A stretch of 64,000 nucleotides of DNA from Thioclava sp. GXIMD2076 (GTDB lineage: Bacteria; Pseudomonadota; Alphaproteobacteria; Rhodobacterales; Rhodobacteraceae): the NCBI RefSeq assembly GCF_037949795.1, contig NZ_CP149934.1:186001-250000 (forward strand). The letters run 5' to 3'. The notes beneath the pieces are model-generated. The model ran no database searches, was not told where the DNA came from, and saw only the letters and a program-made list of their open reading frames with translations. A program made the position numbers and the translations under genes. Each line of letters starts with the position of its first letter. Within the stretch, counting starts at the first letter, position 1. This document shows, piece by piece, positions 9,046-17,666 of this stretch.

Positions 9046-10011
9046 ATGTCTTTGAAAACATTCGCTGCCAAGCTGGTGATCGGCTTGGCGGGCAGCTTTG
9101 CCCTGTCTTCGGCCTCCTACGCGGAAGGCTATCCGTCCAAACCCGTCCAAGTCATCGTGCCGGTCGGCGCGGGCGGCGATACCGATCTCAATGCGCGGCT
9201 CTTCAGCCGGTATATGGAGAAGGAGCTGGGTCAGTCCTTCGTTATCGTCAATGTGAAGGGCGCAGGCGGCACGATCGGCATGAAACGCGTGCGCGATGCC
9301 GATCCGGATGGCCAGACGGTTCTGTTTTACCACAATGAATCGATGATCCCCGAGCTGATGGGCATGTCCGACATCACGCTCTCGGATTTCGAGATGGCGG
9401 GGATCGGTGTGCTGGACAATACGACAGTTCTGGCCGTCAGTAACGACGCGCCCTACAAAAGTCTTGCCGATTTCTCCACCTATGCCAAAGCCCATCCGGG
9501 CGAGGTCGAATTCGCGATCCTGACGGGCGGTTATCCGCATCTGGTGGGGCTTGCGCTGGAAGAGGCGATGGGGATCAAGCTGAATATGGTCGATGTTGGC
9601 GGCAACTCGGCAAAGATGGTCGCGCTCAAGGGCAAGAAGACCGATATGATCAACATCCAGTATGGTCTTGCGCGCGATTATTTTGCCTCGGGTGATTTCG
9701 TGAGCCTCGGCCTGCTCTCGCCCGAGCGCAATCCGCTGATCCCCGATGTGGTCACCACCGCGGAGGAGGGTTATCCGCTCGCCTTCAACAAGTTCTTCTT
9801 CTACGCGATGCCCGAAGGCACGCCCGAGGAGACCGTCGAGATCTTCTCTGCCGCGATGAAACGTGTCGTGGAAAACCCAGACTACCAGGCCGAGGCGGAA
9901 AAGATCTTCGTGACGCCCACATGGATGAGCCCCGCAGACAGCGCGGCCTATGCCGCAGGCCAGCGCGAGATCTACGCGAAATACGCTGACCTTCTCAAGC
10001 AGGGCAACTGA
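9046..10011 (+). CDS. tctC: Tripartite tricarboxylate transporter substrate-binding protein (TctC/Bug family)
   Basis: 321 aa with a Sec signal peptide ending near residue 25 (A-S-Y-A), giving a periplasmic protein. Y-P-S-K-P-V-Q-V-I-V-P-V-G-A-G-G-D-T-D is the conserved Bug-family opening that builds the carboxylate-binding site; G-A-G-G-T-I-G follows. Bug proteins bind citrate and other carboxylates or small aromatic acids and hand them to the TctAB permease. The three genes are in the usual order C-B-A. A hairpin after the stop may keep the binding protein more abundant than the permease. Confidence 0.92.
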   Translation: MSLKTFAAKLVIGLAGSFALSSASYAEGYPSKPVQVIVPVGAGGDTDLNARLFSRYMEKELGQSFVIVNVKGAGGTIGMKRVRDADPDGQTVLFYHNESMIPELMGMSDITLSDFEMAGIGVLDNTTVLAVSNDAPYKSLADFSTYAKAHPGEVEFAILTGGYPHLVGLALEEAMGIKLNMVDVGGNSAKMVALKGKKTDMINIQYGLARDYFASGDFVSLGLLSPERNPLIPDVVTTAEEGYPLAFNKFFFYAMPEGTPEETVEIFSAAMKRVVENPDYQAEAEKIFVTPTWMSPADSAAYAAGQREIYAKYADLLKQGN

Positions 10012-10027
10012 GCGCCCCCGATAGCCC

Positions 10028-10058
10028 CACCGGCCGGAGCCTCTGCGTCCGGCCGGTG
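10028..10058 (+). terminator. tctC-tctB intercistronic hairpin
   Basis: Perfect 11-bp stem CACCGGCCGGA / TCCGGCCGGTG with a 9-nt loop, 17 bases after the tctC stop. No T tract follows. More likely a partial terminator or 3'-end stabiliser than a full stop, as is common after binding-protein genes. Confidence 0.6.
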
Positions 10059-10110
10059 CCTGCTGTGACATAGCCGCGAGCGCATGTTCACGGATCGGGA
10101 GAGATCCACC

Positions 10111-10614
10111 ATGTTCCGTTACCATAACGCGCTGACAGGCGGCGCTATGATCCTGCTCGGGATCGGCCTGTATCTTTCGAGCCTCGATATCATGGAATTC
10201 GGTCGCTCCGCCGTGGGCGCTGACTTCATGCCCAAGCTCTGTGCGGTGCTTCTCGTGGCCTTGGGCGCGCTTTTGCTGCTGGGCGATGTCCGCAGGCCGA
10301 AAGCAGCGCCATTCCGCCCCCGCCCGATTGAGGGCGATGCGCCTACCCCCAAAGAGGACCGCCCGCTCATCGGTGGCGGCCTTGCGGTGATCGTGTCGCT
10401 GGTGCTGATGCTGGCCTATGTCGCGGCGCTGCCGGTGCTTGGCTATATCCTGTGCTCGGCCCTCTATATCTTCGTCCAGATCCTGATCATCTCGCCCTTC
10501 CGACGCGCGCGTCTGCCGCTCTATCTGGGGATTTCCGTGGCGGTGGCTGCGGGCAGCTATGCGCTGTTCGTGCTTGTCTTTCAGGTCACCATCCCCGCCG
10601 GATTGCTCGGCTGA
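10111..10614 (+). CDS. tctB: Tripartite tricarboxylate transporter small permease TctB
   Basis: 167 aa from the ATG at 10111, preceded by GGGAGAG. An ATG 27 bases upstream (10084) lacks a ribosome site. Four hydrophobic segments flank a hydrophilic loop near 65-95 and the G-x-D-F-M-P motif is present, as in TctB/DUF1468 proteins. It forms the membrane complex with TctA. Confidence 0.88.
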   Translation: MFRYHNALTGGAMILLGIGLYLSSLDIMEFGRSAVGADFMPKLCAVLLVALGALLLLGDVRRPKAAPFRPRPIEGDAPTPKEDRPLIGGGLAVIVSLVLMLAYVAALPVLGYILCSALYIFVQILIISPFRRARLPLYLGISVAVAAGSYALFVLVFQVTIPAGLLG

Positions 10615-10632
10615 GCCGAAAGGAACCCAACG

Positions 10633-12159
10633 ATGATACTTACCGGTATTCTTTCCGTCCTGACGTTGAAAACCCTTCTGATGATCCTTGGCGGCACGAT
10701 CGTCGGCATTATCGTGGGCTCCGTTCCGGGGCTGACGGTGACGATGGGCGTGGCGCTGTTCTTGCCGATCACCTTCGGAATGAGCCCCGTCGAGGGGCTG
10801 TCCCTGCTCATGGCGCTCTATATCGGCGGCACCTCGGGGGGGCTGATCTCGGCGATCCTGCTCAAGATCCCCGGCACGCCCGCCTCGATCGCCACCACTT
10901 TCGACGGGGCGCCGATGGCGGCGCGCGGCGAGGCGGGGCGGGCGCTCGGCATCGGGATCGTGTTCTCCTTCATCGGGGGCATGCTGAGCCTTGTGGTGCT
11001 CTTTACCCTCTCGCCCTTCCTTGCGGATGTGGCGCTGCAATTCGGGCCTTTCGAGTATTTCTCCATCGCGCTCTTCTCGCTCACGCTGGTGGCGGGGCTG
11101 TCGGGCAATTCGCTCCTGCGTGGCACGATTGCCGCCGTGCTCGGGGTCTCGGTCGCGCTGGTGGGCATGGCGCCGATCACCGGTTTCCCGCGCCTGACCT
11201 TCGGGATCAGCGAGCTGGATGCGGGGATCTCGCTCCTGCCGGCGCTGATCGGGCTGTTCGCGATCTCGCAGGTGCTCGATTATGCCGAGGGCGATACCGA
11301 TGGCGCGGTCAGTGCCGAGGATCTCAAACGCCATCCGATCAGGGGTTTCGGGCTGTCGCTGCAGGAAACACTGGGCCAGACACGGAACGCGCTGCGCTCC
11401 TCGGCCATCGGGGTGGCCATTGGCATCCTGCCGGGTCTGGGCGCCGCAGTCTGCAATATCATCGCCTATGGTGCGGCGCGTAAAGCTTCGAAAACGCCCG
11501 AGAAATTCGGCACCGGCATTATCGACGGCATCGTGGCCTCGGAAAGCTCGAACAATGCCTCGACGGGCGGGGCGATGGTGCCGCTGATGACGCTGGGCAT
11601 ACCGGGCGACAATACCACCGCGATCCTTCTGGCGGGGTTCATGATCCATGGCATTACCCCCGGACCGCTTCTGTTCGATAATGATGCGGTGCTGGTCTAT
11701 GGCATCTTCACCGCGCTGGTGGTGGCCAATGTGGCGATGCTGGGGGCGCTGTTCTTCGGGCTGCCCTTCTTCGTGAAGGTGCTGGCGGTGCCGCGCAATA
11801 TTCTGTTGCCGGTGATCGTCTCGCTCTGTGTGATCGGCGCCTATGCGATCAACAACCGCATGCTCGATGTCTGGACCATGCTGGCCTTCGGTCTGGTGGG
11901 CTATGCGATGAAAAAGGCGCGGCTGCCCACGACCCCGTTGCTTCTGGGCTTCATTCTGGCCCCGATCATCGAGACCAACCTGCGTCGTGGCCTGCAGAAA
12001 AGCCAGGACAGTTTCCTGCCCTTCCTCACCGAGCCGATCTCGGGCACGATCCTTGTTATGACGCTTATCGTGGTGATCTACACGCTCTGGGCACAGCTGG
12101 GTCTGCGCCGACACAAGCGTGCGCAGGCGGCAGCCGAGGCGCGCCGCCGCGAGGCGTGA
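10633..12159 (+). CDS. tctA: Tripartite tricarboxylate transporter large permease TctA
   Basis: 508 aa, the usual length, with about 11-12 membrane segments. Family signatures are present: G-x-x-P-G-L-T near residue 33, Y-I-G-G-T-S-G-G-L-I-S-A-I-L-L-K-I-P-G-T-P, and later N-A-S-T-G-G-A-M-V-P-L-M-T-L-G-I-P-G. AAGGA precedes the start. Energy probably comes from an ion gradient. Substrate is not readable; the downstream dehydrogenase suggests a 2-hydroxy- or keto-carboxylate. Confidence 0.93.
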   Translation: MILTGILSVLTLKTLLMILGGTIVGIIVGSVPGLTVTMGVALFLPITFGMSPVEGLSLLMALYIGGTSGGLISAILLKIPGTPASIATTFDGAPMAARGEAGRALGIGIVFSFIGGMLSLVVLFTLSPFLADVALQFGPFEYFSIALFSLTLVAGLSGNSLLRGTIAAVLGVSVALVGMAPITGFPRLTFGISELDAGISLLPALIGLFAISQVLDYAEGDTDGAVSAEDLKRHPIRGFGLSLQETLGQTRNALRSSAIGVAIGILPGLGAAVCNIIAYGAARKASKTPEKFGTGIIDGIVASESSNNASTGGAMVPLMTLGIPGDNTTAILLAGFMIHGITPGPLLFDNDAVLVYGIFTALVVANVAMLGALFFGLPFFVKVLAVPRNILLPVIVSLCVIGAYAINNRMLDVWTMLAFGLVGYAMKKARLPTTPLLLGFILAPIIETNLRRGLQKSQDSFLPFLTEPISGTILVMTLIVVIYTLWAQLGLRRHKRAQAAAEARRREA

Positions 12160-12167
12160 GTGCCTGG

Positions 12168-12202
12168 GCCTGCCCGCATCCATGCGCTGGATGCGGGCAG
12201 GC
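12168..12202 (+). terminator. Hairpin after tctA
   Basis: Perfect 14-bp stem, GCCTGCCCGCATCC and GGATGCGGGCAGGC, around a 7-nt loop, starting 9 bases after the tctA stop. It is followed by TTTCC rather than a long T run. Probably a terminator or attenuator ahead of the dehydrogenase. Confidence 0.6.
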
Positions 12203-12244
12203 TTTCCGACCATCCCCTTTTACTTCACAGACGGAACAGCCGCT

Positions 12245-13222
12245 ATGAAACCCAGAATTTTGCAGACCGGTGCGCTGTCGCCGGGTCTTGATGCCCAACT
12301 GGCCGAAGAGTTCGATGTGCTCAGACTATGGGAATGCGATACACCGCTTGCCGCGCTTGCGGACTCCGGCGCTCCGGTCCGCGGGATCGCGACCTCGGCG
12401 CCGGTGGGCGTCCCCGATGACCTACTGGCGGCTTTGCCCGATCTGGAGGTGATCTCGTGCCGCGGGGTCGGGCTTGACCGGATCGATCTTGCCAGCTGCC
12501 GTGCACGCGGCATTCAGGTGGCGGGCACCTTCGGTGTGCTCAGCGATTGCGTGGCCGATCTGGCCCTCGGGCTGATGATCGACGCCGCGCGCCGGATCAG
12601 CGAGGCGGAGCGCTTCGTGCGGGCCGGACGCTGGAGCCGCGAGAAATTCCCGCTCGCCACGCGGATCAGCGGACAGCGGCTGGGGATCGTGGGGCTCGGG
12701 CAGATCGGGCAGGCGGTGGCCCGCCGCGCGGCCGCATTCGACATGGAGATCCGCTATACCGGACGGATGGAGAAGATCGGCCAACCATGGGCTTATGAGG
12801 ACTCTCTGGTCGAGTTGGCGGCATGGGCGGATATGCTGGTGCTTACGGTCTCGGGCGGGGCTTCGACCGAAGGGATGGTCTCGGCCGAGGTGCTCGAGGC
12901 GCTGGGGCCGCGGGGGTATCTGATCAATGTGGCGCGCGGTTCGGTGGTGGACGAGGCGGCCCTTCTCGGGGCGCTGGCCGGAGGCGGGATCGCGGGAGCG
13001 GCGCTCGATGTTTTCGCCGACGAGCCGCATGTGCCCGAGGCATTCCTTGCGCTCGAGAATGTGGTGCTCCTGCCGCATATCGGGTCAGGCACCAAAGAGA
13101 CACGGCGTGATATGGAGGCGCTGGTGCTGCGCAATTTGCAGAGCTACTTCCGCACAGGCGCGGTAGTGACCCCCGCCCCGGATCTGGGGGCAGGGCGCGT
13201 CCCGCAGAGCCTGCCGGTCTAG
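12245..13222 (+). CDS. D-isomer-specific 2-hydroxyacid dehydrogenase
   Basis: 325 aa from the ATG at 12245. Rossmann motif G150-x-G152-x-x-G155 (G-L-G-Q-I-G), catalytic Arg231 in N-V-A-R-G-S, Glu260 and His278 (L-L-P-H-I-G-S), so the catalytic trio is complete. Residues after strand 2 (Y-T-G-R) suggest NADP rather than NAD preference. It likely interconverts a 2-keto acid (glyoxylate or hydroxypyruvate type) and its D-hydroxy acid. Placed directly after tctA on the same strand, it may act on the imported carboxylate. Confidence 0.9.
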   Translation: MKPRILQTGALSPGLDAQLAEEFDVLRLWECDTPLAALADSGAPVRGIATSAPVGVPDDLLAALPDLEVISCRGVGLDRIDLASCRARGIQVAGTFGVLSDCVADLALGLMIDAARRISEAERFVRAGRWSREKFPLATRISGQRLGIVGLGQIGQAVARRAAAFDMEIRYTGRMEKIGQPWAYEDSLVELAAWADMLVLTVSGGASTEGMVSAEVLEALGPRGYLINVARGSVVDEAALLGALAGGGIAGAALDVFADEPHVPEAFLALENVVLLPHIGSGTKETRRDMEALVLRNLQSYFRTGAVVTPAPDLGAGRVPQSLPV

Positions 13223-13627
13223 CCATCTGACAAGGGGATCATGGGGGCCGAGGGCTGCCATGTGGATTGGTCCATCGCGAAAGCCGGCTCTCGGCAGAGC
13301 CCGTCTCTGACCGATGATGCCATCGAAATGCTGAACGAGGATAATTCCTTAGCGGTTTCATAGGCGTCCCGACGGGGGCGGGATCAACGGCAAGGGGGCC
13401 ATTGGCGTTGCGCCGGGGCTGGCCCATAGCGCGGCACAGACCCCGAACACCGGCAGGGGCGGCAGGTCGGGTCCGATGGCGACCGAAGGCACTGCGCTGC
13501 CGACCGGCACGGGGCTGTCCATGCTGGTGGATTTCCACCTGCATGACGCCTCGCTGACCGGGCGTGTCGCGCTGCTCACCCCTGTGCGCCCCATCCTCGC
13601 ACTGCAGACCGGCCACGCCCTCCGGTG
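13223..13627. other. Gap with a possible decayed gene fragment
   Basis: About 400 bp with no convincing intact gene. In the + frame at 13476-13610 the translation (A-L-P-T-G-T-G-L-S-M-L-V-D-F-H) vaguely resembles the strand pattern of a hotdog-fold PaaI-type thioesterase, but it has no start and runs into the opposite-strand cytochrome gene. I regard it as a possible remnant only. Confidence 0.25.
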
Positions 13628-14842
13628 CTACTGCGTTTGCAGATCCTTACGCAGGCTGGCCATGTCGCCCGTATCCACTGCAGGCGCGGCATTGCCCCAC
13701 GAGTTGCGGATATAATCCAGCACGGCGGCCACCTGGGCATTATCGAGCGTTGCACCGAAGCTGGGCATCACGGGGCCTGTAGGCGCCGCAGCCGTCGCCC
13801 CCGCCTGCGACCCCGCGAGCACGACACGACCCAGACTGGTCGGATCATCGGCCATCACCAGAGGCGCGCCTGAAAGCTTCGGGTAGAGCCCCGCCACACC
13901 TTCGCCATCCGCCGCATGGCAGGCCGAGCACCGGTCACCATAGATCGCGGCCCCCGCCTGCATACTGGCGCTTTGCGCATCGAGCGGGTCGGGCGCTTTG
14001 GCAGAGGCGGGCGCGTCCACCTCGCCTTCCTTGAGATAGGCCGCCACCGAGGCAAGATCGCCATCGCTCCATTTCGACGAAGACAGCGCTACTTCCTCGG
14101 CCATCGGTCCCGACGCGGTATCATAGGCGTTATGGCCGGTCTTGAGATAGGCAATGATCTCGTCTTCCGACCATCCGCCCACGCCCAGACGCGGATCGGC
14201 AGTGATATCGGGCGCATGCCAGTTCTCGAGCGTCGCGCCGGTCAGGAAATCATCGCCCGTCTTCTCGCCGCCCGTCAGATTGCGCGGGCTGTGGCAGGCA
14301 GCACAATGGCCCGGCCCCATGACGATATAGCGCCCCTTGTTCCACTCCTCAGATTTGTCGGGGTTTGTCTCGTAGGTCGCATCGGTCTGGTTGACGAGGT
14401 TCCAGCCATAGAGCGCCACCCGCATATTGAGCGGGAAGGGCAGCTGGTTCTCCTCGACCTCGTTATGGACCGCAGGCACCGTCTGCAGATAATCGAAGAT
14501 CGCATCGACATCGGCATCGGTCATATTGGCGTAATCGGTATAGGGCATGGCCGGATAGAGGAGATGTCCGTCGGCGGCCTTGCCCGATTTCACCGCGCGG
14601 CGGAACTCTTCCTTGGTCCAGCGCCCGATGCCCGTGGCCTGATCGGGGGTGATGTTCGAGCCCACAAGCGTTCCGAAGGGCGTCTCGAGCGGCACACCAC
14701 CTGCGAATTCTCCCGCATCTCCCGTATGGCAGGCGGCGCAATCGGCAGTGATCGCCAGTTTGCGACCTTTCTCGACGGCGTTGAAATCCTGCGCGTGGGC
14801 GGCGGTGCCTGCCAGAAGCGCGGCGATCAGAACGGGTTTCAT
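13628..14842 (-). CDS. Triheme cytochrome c subunit of GMC-type dehydrogenase
   Basis: 404 aa from the ATG at 14842, preceded by AGGAG at the right spacing. A signal peptide ends near A-A-H-A-Q. Three C-x-x-C-H heme sites are visible: C-A-A-C-H (35-39), C-A-A-C-H (~190) and C-S-A-C-H (~315). This is the layout of the cytochrome subunit of gluconate, sorbitol or alcohol dehydrogenase complexes, which passes electrons from the flavin subunit to the membrane quinone pool. It is third in an operon after the small subunit and the GMC flavoprotein. The latter's TGA overlaps an alternative in-frame ATG at 14857. Confidence 0.92.
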   Translation of the reverse strand: MKPVLIAALLAGTAAHAQDFNAVEKGRKLAITADCAACHTGDAGEFAGGVPLETPFGTLVGSNITPDQATGIGRWTKEEFRRAVKSGKAADGHLLYPAMPYTDYANMTDADVDAIFDYLQTVPAVHNEVEENQLPFPLNMRVALYGWNLVNQTDATYETNPDKSEEWNKGRYIVMGPGHCAACHSPRNLTGGEKTGDDFLTGATLENWHAPDITADPRLGVGGWSEDEIIAYLKTGHNAYDTASGPMAEEVALSSSKWSDGDLASVAAYLKEGEVDAPASAKAPDPLDAQSASMQAGAAIYGDRCSACHAADGEGVAGLYPKLSGAPLVMADDPTSLGRVVLAGSQAGATAAAPTGPVMPSFGATLDNAQVAAVLDYIRNSWGNAAPAVDTGDMASLRKDLQTQ

Positions 14843-14853
14843 CAGCGCGCTCC

Positions 14854-16629
14854 TCATGCCTGCACCAGCGGTTGATGGGGCGCTTTGAGATAGTCGCGGG
14901 TGATGGCCCATGCGGCTTTCACCGCCAGCGCGCCTACCGTGCCCGTGGGATTGTAGCCCGGGTTTTGCGGGAAGGCATTGGCGCCGACCACAAAGAGATT
15001 GGGCACCTGCCAGCTCTGGAGGTATTTATTGGTCCCCGAGGTTTCGGGATCGGCCCCCATCACGAAGCCGCCCACCACATGCGAGGACTGGTAGGGCACG
15101 GTGTTCCAATGGCCCGTCATCGCGTTGCGCTCGATCGAGCGCGGGTTCATCGCGCGCCCGATCTCTTCGATCTTGTCGGTGACATATTGCGACATTCTCA
15201 GATCGTTCTCGGGGAAGTCGAAAGTGACGCGCAGCAACGGTCTGCCCAGCCGGTCCTTGTAATTGGGATCGAGCGAAAGGTAATTGCCGCGCTGCGCATA
15301 GGAGGAACTCTCGCAGCCGATCGACATGGAGCGGTTATAGTTCTCGGTCGTGGCCTGTTTCCATTTGCTGCCCCATTTCGGTGTGCCCTCGGGGACGGGA
15401 CGCGATCCGATGGGCGGCGCGCCGATCGGCCCCACGCGGGTCGAGCCGCCGCCCACGAAGCCCAAGCCCGAATGGTCGAAATTGTCATTATTCGTCTCGT
15501 CGATGGCCATGCCGATGGCGCCGCCGCCGATGAAACTGTTGAATTCCTTGTCGTCGAAAAAGAGCCGCACATTATTGGCGGTCTGGTAACAGTAGTTGCG
15601 CCCTGTCTGGCCTTTGCCCGTGGCCGGATCATAGGGCGTGCCGATCCCCGACAGGAGCATCAGCCGGACGTTCTCGAAGGTGAAAGCTGCGGAGACCACG
15701 ATATCGGCGGGCTGGAACCATTCCTGCCCGTCGGAGTCGACGAAAGTCACGCCAGTGGCTTTGCTGCCGTTGCTATCGGTCTCGATTTTCAGCACTTCCG
15801 AGCGGGTGCGGGCGGTGAAGCCCTGCTGGCGCACAAGCGCAGGCAGCACGCAGGTAATGGCCGAGGCTTTGGACAGGTTCGCGCAGCCGTAATTGGTGCA
15901 GAAGCCGCAATAAGTGCAGGGGCCCATCTGCATGCCGTAGATATTGGTATAGGCTTCCGAGAGGATAGAGGAGGGCGTGTGGAAAGGCTTGTAACCCAGA
16001 TCCTCGGCCACCTGCGCGAAGAGCTTGGGCGCATAGGTGGGGATCGTCGGTCCGGTGGGATAATCGCGGGTGCGCGCGCCCTCGAACGGGTTGCCGCCCG
16101 CGAGGATCTCGCCATTGATATTGCCGGCCTTGCCCGAGACGCCTGCGATACGCTCGAAATAGTCATAGGCCGGTTCCATCTCCGACCAGTCCGTGCCCCA
16201 GTCCTGTAACGTCAGGTTCGGGTCGACCTCATCGCCATATTTCTCGCTCAGATACGAGGCGAGGCGGAACTCCTCGGGCTGGAAGCGCCATGTGATGCCT
16301 GCCCAGTGCAGACCCGCGCCGCCCGTGCCATTGCCGGGATGGAAGGAGCCCCATTTGCGCATCGGCAGCGCCTCCTGCGCACTGTTGTTGCGCGCGGTCA
16401 CGGTGTTTTGCACAGTCTGCAGCATCAGCTCCTGACGGCGGGCATAGCGCAGCTCGTCGGGCGCGGTGTTGATGTTGAAATCCACCCCCGTCTCGATCCA
16501 CCCGCCGCGTTCGAGCCCCACGACCTCGAGCCCCGCATCCACCATTTCCTTGGCGATAATCGATCCGGCCCAGCCAAGGCCAATGACAACAGCATCCGTA
16601 TGAGGAAGTCTTTTTGCTGGTCCGGTCAT
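14854..16629 (-). CDS. GMC-family FAD dehydrogenase, large subunit (gluconate 2-dehydrogenase-like)
   Basis: 591 aa. The start at 16629 overlaps the stop of the small subunit (ATGA) and has GGAGG before it. The N-terminus holds the FAD Rossmann motif V-I-G-L-G-W-A-G-S. A Cys-rich stretch, C-T-Y-C-G-F-C-T-N-Y-G-C near residue 235, resembles the 3Fe-4S cluster region of fructose/glucose dehydrogenases. The C-terminus has H-V-V-G-G-F-V-M-G and N-P-T-G-T-V-G-A-L-A. No signal peptide is seen, so it is probably exported together with the TAT-signal small subunit. It oxidises a sugar, sugar acid or polyol in the periplasm; which one cannot be told. Confidence 0.92.
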   Translation of the reverse strand: MTGPAKRLPHTDAVVIGLGWAGSIIAKEMVDAGLEVVGLERGGWIETGVDFNINTAPDELRYARRQELMLQTVQNTVTARNNSAQEALPMRKWGSFHPGNGTGGAGLHWAGITWRFQPEEFRLASYLSEKYGDEVDPNLTLQDWGTDWSEMEPAYDYFERIAGVSGKAGNINGEILAGGNPFEGARTRDYPTGPTIPTYAPKLFAQVAEDLGYKPFHTPSSILSEAYTNIYGMQMGPCTYCGFCTNYGCANLSKASAITCVLPALVRQQGFTARTRSEVLKIETDSNGSKATGVTFVDSDGQEWFQPADIVVSAAFTFENVRLMLLSGIGTPYDPATGKGQTGRNYCYQTANNVRLFFDDKEFNSFIGGGAIGMAIDETNNDNFDHSGLGFVGGGSTRVGPIGAPPIGSRPVPEGTPKWGSKWKQATTENYNRSMSIGCESSSYAQRGNYLSLDPNYKDRLGRPLLRVTFDFPENDLRMSQYVTDKIEEIGRAMNPRSIERNAMTGHWNTVPYQSSHVVGGFVMGADPETSGTNKYLQSWQVPNLFVVGANAFPQNPGYNPTGTVGALAVKAAWAITRDYLKAPHQPLVQA

Positions 16630-17375
16630 TGGGTCGCCTCCGTTTGCCATGCTGCGCGGCCTGCCATGGAGACCGGCTCTAGGTCGAGTTTCTCGTTGTA
16701 TTTCATAAGGTAGGGGCGGTAATCATAGCGCGCGCCCGGAAAGCCAAGCATCTTCCAAGAGGCCATATCGCGATTGCCGCCATAAAGCGGATCGGCAAAG
16801 AAGCCCTCCATCACATTGTTCAGGATATCGGAGAACAGAGTCTTGGACGGGATCGGGCTGAGGGCGATATCGCCCGTCTCGAGCCCGCTCAGCACCTCGT
16901 CCTGCGTCTCTCCGTCCAGATCGGCGAACTCGTTGGAATAGGTCTTGCGGCAATATTCCGAGAGCGAGGCGAGCCCCATCCGGTAGCGCTCGGCCATGGT
17001 CCAGGGGAGCTGGTCGCCCTGTTCGGGCGTGCCTTCCTTGAACGGGCCCTGCATATAGAGCTTCTCGCCCGTGCCATAGCTTCCGGCCAGCTGGCCATCG
17101 ATGAACTCGGCGCAGCCCGCCTCGCGCCCCGAGACCGACAGATCGTCGGCCGGGATCATCCTATCGGCCATCGCGCCAATGGTGCGGGCCTCGGCCTCGT
17201 TGAAAAACCGCCATGTGCCGGTCCAACCCTGTTCGGGCGGATTGGCTGCAAAGGGCTGCCACGGTGCGGTCCCATCAAGAACACGCGCATAGGCGCCGGT
17301 AGATATCAGGCTGAGGCCCGCGGCGGCGCTGGCAAGCAGCCGTCTGCGGGTCAATAAGGGGGGCTTCAGGCTCAT
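16626..17375 (-). CDS. Gluconate 2-dehydrogenase subunit 3-like small subunit with TAT signal
   Basis: 249 aa. The N-terminus L-L-T-R-R-R-L-L-A-S-A-A-A-G is a twin-arginine signal, which could export the folded flavoprotein partner. The body matches the gluconate 2-dehydrogenase subunit 3 family: a helical small protein with F-F-N-E-A-E-A-R-T-I-G-A-M-A-D-R-M-I-P and a late F-F-A-D-P-x-Y-G-G-N segment. It is the first gene of the three-subunit operon. An ATG 15 bases upstream (17390) is an alternative start; 17375 was preferred for the GGAAAG before it. Confidence 0.88.
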   Translation of the reverse strand: MSLKPPLLTRRRLLASAAAGLSLISTGAYARVLDGTAPWQPFAANPPEQGWTGTWRFFNEAEARTIGAMADRMIPADDLSVSGREAGCAEFIDGQLAGSYGTGEKLYMQGPFKEGTPEQGDQLPWTMAERYRMGLASLSEYCRKTYSNEFADLDGETQDEVLSGLETGDIALSPIPSKTLFSDILNNVMEGFFADPLYGGNRDMASWKMLGFPGARYDYRPYLMKYNEKLDLEPVSMAGRAAWQTEATQ

Positions 17376-17666
17376 GGGCTCGCTTTCCATTGCTGGCTGC
17401 GTGCTTGGCCCGTTCCGAAATGGGAACGTTAACTAAGCAAGCTAATGAAGATCCAGCTATGCCCACATCTCCGTCGCGCAACTCACAGGGGCGTGAGGAT
17501 AGGAACGGATTTCTTCAAGTTGTTGTTCTCACGTCAGAAAAAATACGTCATTTTGATGTGTGATTTGGCGTTGTTCCGGGTGTCGCACGGATTTCCCCTA
17601 GGGAAGGAGTGGCCGCCCCTATGCCCTGTATAAGCGGCGGAGGGACGGGCTCGGTTCTAGCCGCGT

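Noticed and set aside
8302..12213. A very long open frame on - (1303 codons)
   Set aside because: It lies antisense to tctC, tctB and tctA, which are clear. Its translation is Arg/His/Gln-rich with no fold signs. It is a by-product of GC-rich codon use.
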